The notes under the pieces: model-generated
What the model was told of the DNA's origin: nothing
Databases searched by the model: none
What the model saw: the letters and a program-made list of their open reading frames with translations, nothing else
Position numbers and translations under genes: made by a program
NCBI GenBank assembly: GCA_964019335.1
Contig: OZ025744.1
Span: forward strand, 265,314-329,313
Length of the DNA: 64,000 bases
Source of the DNA: Diplonema japonicum
Taxonomy: Eukaryota; Euglenozoa; Diplonemea; Diplonemida; Diplonemidae
Direction: 5' to 3'
In this document: positions 10,716-20,346 of the stretch, piece after piece
Layout: each line of letters opens with the position of its first letter
Numbering within the stretch: position 1 is the stretch's first letter

Positions 10716-10884
10716 AAGACAAAACAAAAAGCCTCATATGTTTTAAAAGTTTCCCCCCCCCCTTTTTTTTCCATCTTGCCAGCCCAACAACTGGCATCTT
10801 TACCATATTGTCCTCCTTTTTTTTTTTAAAAAGGGGGAAAAAAAAAAAAAATAGAGAAAAGCAAAACAAAAAAAAAAATGTGTT

Positions 10885-11003
10885 GGCACTTCATTTTTGT
10901 TTGAGCGCACGAGTGATTATTTTACCTTATAAAATACTCATCACGCTGATTTTTTTTTTTTTAAAAAAAGTCTCAACAATAATTATTGTTAAACAAGACA
11001 AAA
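10885..11003 (+). repeat. GCGCACGAG-family hairpin repeat, tandem copy b
   Basis: This is nearly identical to 10598-10715 apart from homopolymer lengths. The AACAATAATTATTGTT palindrome is intact. Confidence 0.7.
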
Positions 11004-11040
11004 CAAAAAGCCTCATATGTTTTAAAAGTTCCCCCCCCCC

Positions 11041-11949
11041 CTTTTTTTTAAACGCCTCCATATCTCTAAAAAACCCGCGGCGAACCGAGAAAAAAAAAAT
11101 TGCTATTTTTTTTTTTTGCTGGAACAAGTAAACAAATTTTTGAAAAGAATTGTTATTGCAAAAAAAAGAGTAGAGGCAGTTTATCCGCTTACCCCTACTG
11201 TAGGTGAAAACGGCTTTGCACAAACAAAAATGGCTTGCGCAGACATCGGCCCGTCGGAGTTGTCGGTTATACTATACCCGGAGGGGGCCCCCACGGCGCC
11301 GGCGGACCCGGACTGTGCTGCCGGGTGCGACCGGGAGCACAAAACGGGTTTCCGGCTTGCACAAACAAGCAGCCGACTCTCTTTTTTTTTTTTTTTTTCT
11401 TTCAAAAACAATGGGGTGAAAAGCTTACTGCAGAAATCTTTAAAAAAAAAAAAGAATTTTTTCCCCCCCCTCAACTGAGACATTTAGGATTTTGCTTAAC
11501 GGATTTTAGAGATATGGAGCGTAAATTAAACCATTAATTTGGTTTCGGCCCCCCCCTTTTTTTTTCTTTTCTTGGGGTGCAACATCAAAGAAGGAGGAAG
11601 AGGGGGGGGGGGGGGTTTAAGAAAAGAACCAGAACCAAAGATATCAAATGTTGAGGGGCGGGGAGCTTGCATCTGCAGCTTGGAGGACAGCAACCTCACA
11701 ACTCCGCGCAAGAAAAACACAACAAAAGGACCATAAGATGGGGAGAAAAAAAACAGAATTCCTCAGGTAGGAGTTGAAAAAAAAAAAATACTGAAAAAAA
11801 AAGAATTGGGGGGGGAGGGGAACGAGCATAATCAGACAAGAGAAGCGCCCCATATCTATGGAGATATGAAACGGTGAAATAAAAAAAAAAAAAAGAAAAG
11901 AAATATCGCACGATTTTTTTTTTTTTTTTTTTTTGTACATATTTCATCC
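11041..11949. other. Intergenic DNA with GC-rich island at 11165-11380
   Basis: The island has direct repeats (GGCTTTGCACAAACAA and GGCTTGCACAAACAA) flanking a GC-rich centre. Open frames exist on both strands, but none shows a domain or credible ends. The remainder is homopolymeric. Confidence 0.5.
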
Positions 11950-12561
11950 TTAATGCGGCACCACCACAGCCCTGCGCAAGGAAGAAGCCAGGCCGAGTGG
12001 AGGCATAGAAGGCGGGTGGGGATGATGCCTAGGAGGGGATTTCAACATGAATACCGGTCTTGGGGAAAAAACCACGGTCCCGCTGCCGCCGTGCTTGTGC
12101 GACGATTGGACAAGCTCACGAAGGGAAAGCCTAGCGGACCAAGAAAACGCCGGCGCAGTGCTCAGCACCGTCTGTAGTTCCCGGCCATGGATCACAAGTG
12201 ATCTGCGGTCATGACCGAGTCGCGCCTCGCACATTTTGGCAAGAAGCTCATCCACAACATATTGGTTTGCACCCTTCCACTGAATTCTGTCCCCAAGCAA
12301 CATTCTACGCCTGTCAAAGTACAAATCTTCAACCACCCGCTGCTTTTCCCTTTCACTGACGAATCGGGATTTGAACTCTTCTACCGATTCTCGTAGCCCA
12401 GGGTGGTTGACCGACACCATCTTTTCTAACAATTTGTACGCTGCAGTTTTCTTCGCTCTTTCCCGCTTCTCCCAACTGTCCACTACTGACTTGCAGACTT
12501 GCAGCCTTTCCGTTCGCTTTGCCCTCCACATTCGTTGCAAATGAACAATGGCATCGTGCAT
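11950..12561 (-). CDS. Hypothetical basic helical protein, paralogue of 2038-2883
   Basis: This is a 203-residue ORF with an ATG at 12559-12561 and a TAA at 11950-11952. The N-terminal third is a basic amphipathic helix with QRMWR followed 16 residues later by W, the same spacing as in the 2038-2883 protein. A charged helix follows (about residues 55-95). The C-terminal segment is Pro/His-rich and probably disordered. There are no membrane segments. The helices could bind an EF-hand protein, but no canonical IQ motif is complete. An upstream exon cannot be excluded, because the start sits at the edge of a long A run. Confidence 0.6.
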   Translation of the reverse strand: MHDAIVHLQRMWRAKRTERLQVCKSVVDSWEKRERAKKTAAYKLLEKMVSVNHPGLRESVEEFKSRFVSEREKQRVVEDLYFDRRRMLLGDRIQWKGANQYVVDELLAKMCEARLGHDRRSLVIHGRELQTVLSTAPAFSWSARLSLRELVQSSHKHGGSGTVVFSPRPVFMLKSPPRHHPHPPSMPPLGLASSLRRAVVVPH

Positions 12562-12726
12562 TTTTTTTTTTTTTTTTTTTTTTCCCCTTTAAAAAGAAAT
12601 AGTTTTTTTTTAAGAAAAAAAAAAAAAAAAACAAGAAAAAAAATTGTTGGGAAGAAGGGGGGAAAAAAACACACAAGGAGTGAGAGATCATGGGGATTAA
12701 ATGGTTTTTTTTTTTTGAGGAAGGGG

Positions 12727-12766
<40 letters not shown>

Positions 12767-13417
12767 GTGAGAGCGGGAAGAGGGAGAGGAAAAAAAAAGA
12801 AGAAAAAAAATATAGAAAAAAAAGGGGGGTGGGGAAGGAGGGGAATAACAAATAGGGGGGGAAAAAAAGGGATTCATTTGTTTGTCCTTTTTTTTTTAAT
12901 ATTATCGTGTATCGCAATACCCTTTCTTTTTTTTTTAAACCTTTTTTTTTTCCTTCTTTCCCTTTCTACTTTTTTTTTTATAATTCTCTTATTGTTAATT
13001 AGCTGCAAAAGCGAGACAGCTGGGGAGGGGGGGATTTTCTTTTTTAAAAAAAAAAAACACTACCTTTTTTTTTTCAATGCCTCCTTTTTATTTCTTTTTT
13101 TAATTTTATGCTTCCTCTGTTTTTTTTTTCCTCCCCCCCCCCCCACTGCGCACAGATTCTGATGCCACAGGGGGGGATCATAAGTTTACAAGAAACCTTT
13201 CAAAAACTTTTTTTTTCCCCCTCTCATTAGCTCCCCTACCTTGTATAAAGGTTGGGACCAAGGGTTATATCAAGTGAGGGGGGGGGGGGGGGGGGAAAGG
13301 GGGGATTTCAGAGAGGGGAAAATAAGGCTTTTTTTTTCGTGAACAGTAAGGCTATTTTTTTTTTTTTTTAAGTTCCTCTTTAAAAAAAAAAAAAAAAAAG
13401 GGATGAGAGGAAAGAAC

Positions 13418-13453
<36 letters not shown>

Positions 13454-13691
13454 AGGTACCCCCTTTTTTTTGTTAATTCTTCTGTCAAAGGAACAAAAGT
13501 AGCGCGCCTTTTCATTTTTTTTTTTTTTTCCCTTCTTCTTTTTTTTTTCAAAACTCACAAAGTACTGCTTTTTCTTTTTTTTTTTTTAAATTTTTTATAA
13601 GAAAGGGAAAACGAAAAAGAGAAAAAAAGTGAGCATTTTTTTTTTTTTTCTAATTTTTTTTTTTTTTTTTAAAAATTTTTATTCAGGACTC
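12562..13691. other. Homopolymer-rich intergenic DNA
   Basis: Almost entirely A, T and G runs. No coding segment or RNA gene is recognised. Confidence 0.8.
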
Positions 13692-16600
13692 CTAGGACTC
13701 AGCATTTTCAACAGGCATCAATAGACCCTGGATTTCGTCATCCGAGAGAGCAAAACCGGCAGCAGTGGTAGCCTAGAATTTTTTTTTTTTGTTTTTTTTT
13801 TTTTGTTTTTTTTTTTTTTTTTTTTTTTTATTCCCATACCGCTTGCAGAGATTTCGCAGCGCCCAGAGCCGCGCACAGTTTCCCGAAACTCTCGACATTT
13901 TCAGCGGACGGTTTTCCAGCAGAACTGGTCAACTCCTCCACCGTCGTCTTTTGGAACATCTCATGCAGGGCCGCAACCAACAGCAAAAAGTTCACCCTGG
14001 TCCTCACCTTCCCTTTGTACGCCAAATCGACCGAAGGACAGTCCAGCACAGCCTGTCGAAGAAGTCCCTTCAGAATACTCAATGTCGCTGAGGCATTAGG
14101 AGACACTGTCAGCCCAGTTACAGTAAGCAGCGATTGATCAGCCAACATTTCATCAACAAGTTTCTCCCCGTACTCGGGAAGAACGGGCCGCGATACACAA
14201 AGGCTGAGGTTGCAGTGGGTAATGTGCGACCACAGGGAAATAGCTTGCGCAACCGCATGTTCCCTAGGACCCTGCCCTGCCTTGAAGTTTCCTACAAGTG
14301 CGTTCACGACCCCCTGCAAGGCCAGTGACACAACAGTTACAACCGACGCTGCCTTGAAAGGAGGGCGGTATTTTGTAGGCAACTTCGCATCAGGGTTACG
14401 CAGTACTTCCGCGATACTGTTCTCCAGAATAGGCGCAGTTTTAACACTGTGGTGCGCTCCGAGGAGAAGCGGGAGGAACGACGTCATGGCCTTCGACTCG
14501 CTGATACTCTTCCTGACGTTTCCCTTCACAAAGGTCTCCTGCGAGATCAGTTCTGGTTCGGGTGTGATGGCCTCGACAGTGTTCGCCCTGCGCTCCACAA
14601 CCAACCCCACGCCCAGAATACACTCCTCACTGCTTTCCTTTGTAACACAACATGTCGGGGAATCCTCGATAACACTAGAAACAGCTGCAATGGGAAGCGA
14701 CGTCGCTGGAAGCGCCGTACTATTCGGGACGAATATCATCTCAGCCCCGGAATCGTGCGAAAACATAAACGTAGGGTGGTACACGTGCCCCGCGTCGGGG
14801 AGCTCCATGCTGTTCGGGAGGTCGCTTCCGTTCACCGAAAACAGGACTTTTTTGTCGTTGAGGTCAAGTACGCAGTCGACCACGTCCCCAGGACCTGCTG
14901 TAACACCGGTTTCGGTCTCTTCATTGTTGTGAATAAGCTTTCCGGTTTGCGGTTCAAAGCACCAACCGAATTCGTCTGAACCAAGCTCAAGCACATTTCC
15001 ATCGGGTGTGGAATACCCGACTCTCCATGCCCCTTCCGATTCATTTCGGGTCCTCAACACGCACCTGAAGTAGTGCCGTCCTTCCGTGGAGTAATTGTGC
15101 ATCCAGTAGTGTGCGGCCTTTGAACCGGTTGTGCACCATAAGGCACCAGCATCGATCTTCAACGAAGCAGGCATGTACTTGTCGAAAGGGCCGTTGAAGC
15201 ACGGAAGCGGCGGGTACGGGTTTTCAAGAGAGTGCCCTGTTTCTTTGCAAACGTAGTTTTGAATCATAAGCTTGTTCGCTTCAAGGCGTTTCGGCGCCTT
15301 TCCGTTCGGCGCAACGTAAGATTCGTCGAACATGGTGGCCAAGTGTGACAGAACGGTTCGTGCGGTGTACGATGGTGACCAACCTTTGTACTCGTTACCC
15401 TTCTTGGGATCGGTGTTTCTGTCGTTGATGTGAAGGCACACTTCGGAGGTGTGTCTAGTCGTATCGATGATGCAATCGTGTGAAATCGCCGAACAGCAAC
15501 GGACCACCGGTGCCTCCAACGGGTATGTGTTTGGGAAGTACACCACAAAGTGCACAACGGTCCCAGCGTAAGGTCCCTCCCTTGGTGCTACGTTCGTGTG
15601 CCACGTGAATAAATCGTCATTTGCAGGGTCGGCCTTCACGGTGTACAACGGGCATTCTGCGAGATCGCGGAGATCCTTTAACAGACGTTTTGCGGCTTGT
15701 TTGGCAAGAATGCCTTCTTTTTTCGTGTGGCGTGCTTCGGATTTGCATGGTGTAGGGGGTGTGCTGAACGTAACGGTGTACGGTGCGGTAGCTGCGTTCG
15801 TCTTCTTCGCCTTCGCCTCGCGCATCATCTCATCGAAAGACAGTTTCGGCTGACCATCGTCCTCCTCGTCTTCTTCATCTTCGTCAAACGTTGCAACTGC
15901 GGTACTTGCTTTCTTACCCTTGTTACCCTTGTTCGTCACGAAGGATATTCCGAGCTCTTCTGCGGTTTTTGGAACGGGTTTCTCCTTGGGAGTGGGTGGT
16001 TTTTCTGGTTCGGGTTCGGGTTCGACCTCTGGTTCTGGTACCGGTTCGGGTTCGGATTCCGCCTTTTCCGGTTCCGGTTCCGGCTCGGGTGCTGCCTCTT
16101 CCTCTTGAACGGGTTCTTCAATCTTGGCTTCGATTTCTTCTTCTGGTTGTTCGGTTTCGACAACAGGTTTTTCAAATTCGTTCCATTCGGCTTCGTCGGC
16201 GTCGGGTTCGGTGGGTGCTGGGGGTGCTTCGGGTTCTTCTTCGGGTTCGCCGGCTTCCACCTTCGCGATGAGTTTTTTAAGCCTGGCGGCCTCTTCAAAG
16301 TCTTCGTTCTCAACGGCAGCCGCCTTGAGCTTGTTCAGTTCGTTGAGTCGTTGTTCCTGCTCTGTGAGTTCTGGTTCCGGCTCTTCTTCGGGAAGGCCGG
16401 CTTCTCTGCGGAGGCGCTTTTCCTCAGAGGCGATACGTTCTTCTTCTTTGGTGATGGCGGCTTGGAGGACGGTGACCTGAGCTGCCCTGTTCTTCTGGAT
16501 CTGGGTGGGTTTCTTTAGTTTCCCCATCGCGATTCTTCTGGCTAAATCGTTAACAGCGTCGAACTCCTTGTACATCTTCATCAAGGTCGTTGTGTCCACC

Positions 16601-17305
16601 TTCAATGGGTCGTCCTCTTCTTCCTCTTCTTCAGGATGTTCCTCCACCTCTTTTTTGGATGGAGTGGGGGCGGGTGTTGGGGTTGGAGCGGCGGCTTTCT
16701 TCAGAGTCTTTTCCTTCTCCATCTTCAGGTTGTGAAGCTCCTGCTGGACCTTTTGGAGCGTTTTCAGCTTCTTCGCCTGCTCGGGGTTCAGCTCGGTGCC
16801 GGCAGCTTTCTTCTCCTTAAGCTCCGTGATGCTTTTCAGCTTCTTTTCGGTCTTTTTGATCTCCTTGTCGATCGCTTTTTTTGGAAAAAAAATAATTTTT
16901 TTTTCTTTTTGTCAAAATAGATACCTGAAACGGCCTCTTGTGGGTCCTCCTTGGGTGCTGCTTCGGGCTCTGGGGCGACCTCTTCTTCCTTTTTTTTTTT
17001 TTATAATTTTTTTTTTTATATATTGGCTGTACCTTAGCGTGACCATTGCCGTTTGTTTCAGCTGGTTTGTCGCCTGCCTTCAAGGCTTCCTTGTTTTATT
17101 GATTTTTTTTTTTTTTTTTTTTTTTTGGAATTACCACTTTCGCCTTCAGATCGGTGATCTCCTTGAGCAGCCCCGGCTTCCGCTTGACCTTGTCCTTTTG
17201 CTCGTCGTTCAGCTTGCCTTTGTTTTTCTTCTCCAGGTCCTCGATACCGGTTACCTTCTTACGCAGGTTCCGTATCATCTTCTCCAGCTCCATAACCGAA
17301 GACAT
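13692..17305 (-). CDS. UBC (E2-like) and SPRY domain fusion protein, five exons
   Basis: Exons are 17135-17305, 17033-17089, 16925-16988, 13840-16874 and 13692-13772; introns are 44-67 nt, GT-AG and A-rich. The sum is 3408 nt, giving 1135 residues. The last exon adds 26 residues ending in ENAES; the apparent stop at 13828 is intronic. Residues 1-150 hold two similar helical repeats rich in Lys and Glu. Residues 280-304 resemble a UVR motif. A long acidic, Pro/Glu-rich linker follows. Residues 493-613 are a UBC fold, with C577 (SEVCLHI) at the usual active-site position, but the HPN triad before it is not recognisable. Residues 673-813 are a SPRY domain, normally protein-binding. The C-terminal 300 residues are helical and unassigned. 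It may be a large E2/E3-like hybrid or an inactive E2 variant. Confidence 0.85.
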
Positions 17306-17501
17306 TTTGTGTTCTTCTTTTATATTTATTTTTTAAAAAAGATTTTTCTTTTTTTTGTGTGTTTACCCTAGTCAACAGAAAAAATTTTTCAAGGGGGGGA
17401 AAACAAAACAAAAAATGGGAGGGGGGGGGATAACAACAGTGGAAAAAGAAGGGGAAAAAAAAAAAGAAAAGTTCGGTAAAGTTTTTCAGTGTGCAGGGAA
17501 G

Positions 17502-17538
<37 letters not shown>

Positions 17539-17610
17539 GTAGCGAACACACTTCAAAAAAAAAAGGGGGGGAGGAAAAAAAAATCTTGTTTTTTCCGTTT
17601 TTTTTTCGTT

Positions 17611-17631
17611 CTACTGGGATTTCTGGTAAGG

Positions 17632-17667
<36 letters not shown>

Positions 17668-18122
17668 CCCCAGCATACTTTGTGGTATTTGGTCACTGCA
17701 TGTTCGAATTCTTGGAAATCAAGGCACCCGTCGCCGTCGGCGTCAGCCGATTTAATCACCTCCTCAAGGAATGCTGCTGTTCCGGCCGTGCCTTCTACGA
17801 TTTCTGAAACCTTCTGAAGGTCGAGGAGAGATATTTTGCCGTTACCCTCGGTGTCGAAAAGCTTGAAAGCCGCCTTCACTTCCTGGGGGCTTCCAGCTTC
17901 GACCATCTTGCCCTTCACCATGTCCCTGAAGGAATCGAAGTCAAGCAGCTTGGGCTCCCTGTCCCCCATCATCTCATCAATATCATTCCTTGTCACCTTG
18001 TTGTAGCCAAGAGATTTCAACGCGAAGGTCAGCTCCTCCTCATCAATAGCACCAGTACCATCAGTGTCGAAAAGCTCAAAAATCTGCTTCAAATCTTCTT
18101 CAGAAACACGCGCTTCTGCCAT
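17611..18122 (-). CDS. Centrin/calmodulin-like EF-hand protein, two exons
   Basis: Exons are 17679-18122 and 17611-17622, separated by a 56-nt GT-AG intron made mostly of A. The protein has 151 residues; the second exon contributes only KSQ and the stop. EF-hand 1 (DTDGTGAIDEEE) and EF-hand 4 (DADGDGCLDFQE) have canonical calcium ligands. EF-hand 3 (DTEGNGKISLLD) is close to canonical. EF-hand 2 is degenerate. The length and the FDTDGTGAIDEEEL and LFDTEGNGKISL pattern fit centrins better than calmodulin. In flagellates these act at basal bodies and contractile fibres. It starts 306 nt beyond the stop-side end of the UBC-SPRY gene, on the same strand. Confidence 0.9.
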
Positions 18123-18453
18123 TTTCTCTTCTTTTTTTTTTTTTTGTTTTCCCTTGGAAGAGCAAGGTGACGGTGGAAAATCGAAGGGGGAAAAAAAAAA
18201 GAAGGAAGAAAGAAAAAAAGGAACTGACCTGAGAAATAAAAAAAAAAAAAAAAAACGGGGAGAGAGAATAAAAAACGAGAACGGAAAAAGAAAAAAAGAA
18301 AAAAAAACGCAGGTTTCTGCAGCGAAAAAAAAGGAAAAATACACAAGGCGGGGGGAGGGGGGGGGCGTTCTTTGTCAGCTCTCTTGTTTAATATTTTTGA
18401 ATGGAGGTGGGAGTGAACACGTAAATTAAAAAAGAAAAAAAATAAAAGGGTGG

Positions 18454-18498
<45 letters not shown>

Positions 18499-18630
18499 AC
18501 GCGTCATCGAAGACTCTCGTTAAGGCCGTCCTTACCCCCTTTTAAAAAAAAGTTTTTTTTGCCCTCCGCCCCCCCCCCCTTTTTTTTCTTCTTTTCTTTC
18601 GCAGACTCCCCCCCTCCTCCTCCACAAGAG

Positions 18631-18662
<32 letters not shown>

Positions 18663-19099
18663 AGAAAAAGCGAAAAAATGTGTACAAGCATGATTCCTGC
18701 CTATGCTCTATAAAAAAAAAGGGGGGGAAAAGAAAAATCACACACAAAGAGAAGCTCGGACATTTTTGAAAAAGGTTGCGCTTTTCTTTTTTAAAAAAAA
18801 GAAAAAAAGAAAGAAAAAAAGAAAAAAAAAGGAGGATAGGAATACTCATTGTGTTTGGAACTAACTATTTTTTTTTTTTGGGGGGACCGTTTTTTGGGGG
18901 GATTTTTTTTTTTTTTTGGAGGGACCGTTTTTTTATTCTCAACAATACGATAGTTAACCGCCATTTCTGAACAAGGGGAAAAGCTTTCTCTTTCTTTTTC
19001 TTTTTTCTTTTTCGAAATCTTCCTGGAAAGTCTGCCGATTGACAAAAAACAAAACAAAAAAAAATATATATGAGCTAAAGGAGGCCGGTGTTGGCGGCG

Positions 19100-19140
<41 letters not shown>

Positions 19141-19168
19141 ATTCTGGGATTCGACGAAAACACACCCT

Positions 19169-19222
<54 letters not shown>

Positions 19223-19280
19223 TTCTTGTTCTGTTCTGATAAAGAATGGTCTATTTTTTTTTTTCTTTTTTTTCTTAATG
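18123..19280. other. Homopolymer-rich intergenic DNA
   Basis: Contains long A and T runs and a copy of AAAGGAGGCCGGTGTTGGCG at 19077-19101 shared with 6302-6325. No gene is seen. Confidence 0.75.
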
Positions 19281-19545
19281 TCACTCTTCATCATTTTTTT
19301 TTTTTTTCCTTTTTTTTTTTTTTTTCCACTCACTACGTCTCATAATTTTAACGCGAAACGCCCATAATTTAACTAGGTAAATTATGAGATTTTGGAGTTA
19401 AATAATGGGGCTTCAAAGTCCTTAAAAGTGGGAATAAGTGCTTTACTTTCCCTAAAGAATGCCGAAATAGGGGGGGGGTGAAAAAAAAACCAGTGAAAAA
19501 GTCATAATTTTTTTTGTTTGGCAATAAAAAATAGCTAATGGCAGG
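19281..19545. repeat. Hairpin-tailed MITE-like element, truncated copy 3
   Basis: The left arm TCACTCTTCATCATTT is split by a long T-rich expansion before CCACTCACTA. The next 90 nt match 37780-37870 (CATAATTTAACTAGGTAAAT and following). The region carrying the right arm and the GGGCCC hairpin is deleted, and the copy ends with GGCAATAAAAAATAGCTA. It stops 25 nt beyond the stop codon of the gene at 19571. Confidence 0.7.
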
Positions 19546-19570
19546 TAGATTCGATTGTGTACCCCTCCCT

Positions 19571-20315
19571 CTACGATGCAAACTCCACATAACTATCCCC
19601 GTCACCCTCATCAACATCCATGTCTCCCGATTCTTCCTGCAGTGGCTGAGCCTGCACCTGATCCTGAACCTGCGGTGGCTGAGCCTGAGGTTGCCCATCA
19701 TCCGACTCCGTATCATAATCCAAATCAAGGTTTCTATCTGTCAATTTTGCACGACAGTTAGGGCATGTAGGGTGCTTCCTCCTTCTCTTTTCAATGAGAT
19801 ACGTTATGTACGAAGCCATGCAGGCATGGTGCAGACGGTGCCCGCAGTTTGGAAGTTCCACACAAGTGTCGTCAACCAGATCTTCAAGACACACGCTGCA
19901 TTGGGAAATTGTGGCGTCAGGGGAGAGCTGTACTTTCATCTCCTCCAACAGAGCGTCGTACCGCTTCCGGTATAAGTCCACCATTTCCTCTTCCAAGAGG
20001 GGTTCGCCCTGCTGCGGTTCAGTCCTACGCCTGTCATTCACCTTTGCCCTGTATAGGTACAACCCAAAGGTCAGCATGCAAAACCCAATCGATGCGAACA
20101 GTGCAGCATACACAGAACCTGTCGGGTAGAACACGTGTAATGTTGGGACTGATGTTGGGACGGGAGGGGGCGGGTCGTATCTATAAGCGGAGCATATTTT
20201 AAAAAAATTCGAAGCGGGTATCTGACCCGTCATGGAGCCGCCGTTGTCACCCCAATACGCGGTGCGGTTGGACGCGAGCTTGAAACACTTCTCCGGTGTT
20301 ATGGTTACTTCGTCG

Positions 20316-20346
<31 letters not shown>

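Larger units (their letters stand above)
10421..11040. repeat. Tandem duplication (unit of about 300-330 nt)
   Basis: The block 10421-10750 is repeated at 10751-11040. Each unit has a C run, CCATCTTGCCAGCCCAACAA, an A run, and TGAGCGCACGAGTGATTATT, and ends near AAGCCTCATATGTTTTAAAA. The first copy holds an extra hairpin (10526-10556) missing from the second. A third C-run junction at 11030-11050 starts a different sequence, as if a further unit had been deleted. Confidence 0.85.

Noticed and set aside
13828-13830. Apparent stop of the UBC-SPRY ORF
   Set aside because: It lies within a 67-nt intron; a further in-frame exon of 26 codons follows.
14210-16813. Long plus-strand frames opposite the UBC-SPRY gene
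   Set aside because: They are antisense shadows of a well-supported minus-strand gene; their Ser/Phe/Gly-rich products mirror its Glu/Pro/Lys codons.
20318-20346. CRISPR-like or minisatellite array
   Set aside because: It is a short trinucleotide repeat encoding asparagine inside a coding sequence.
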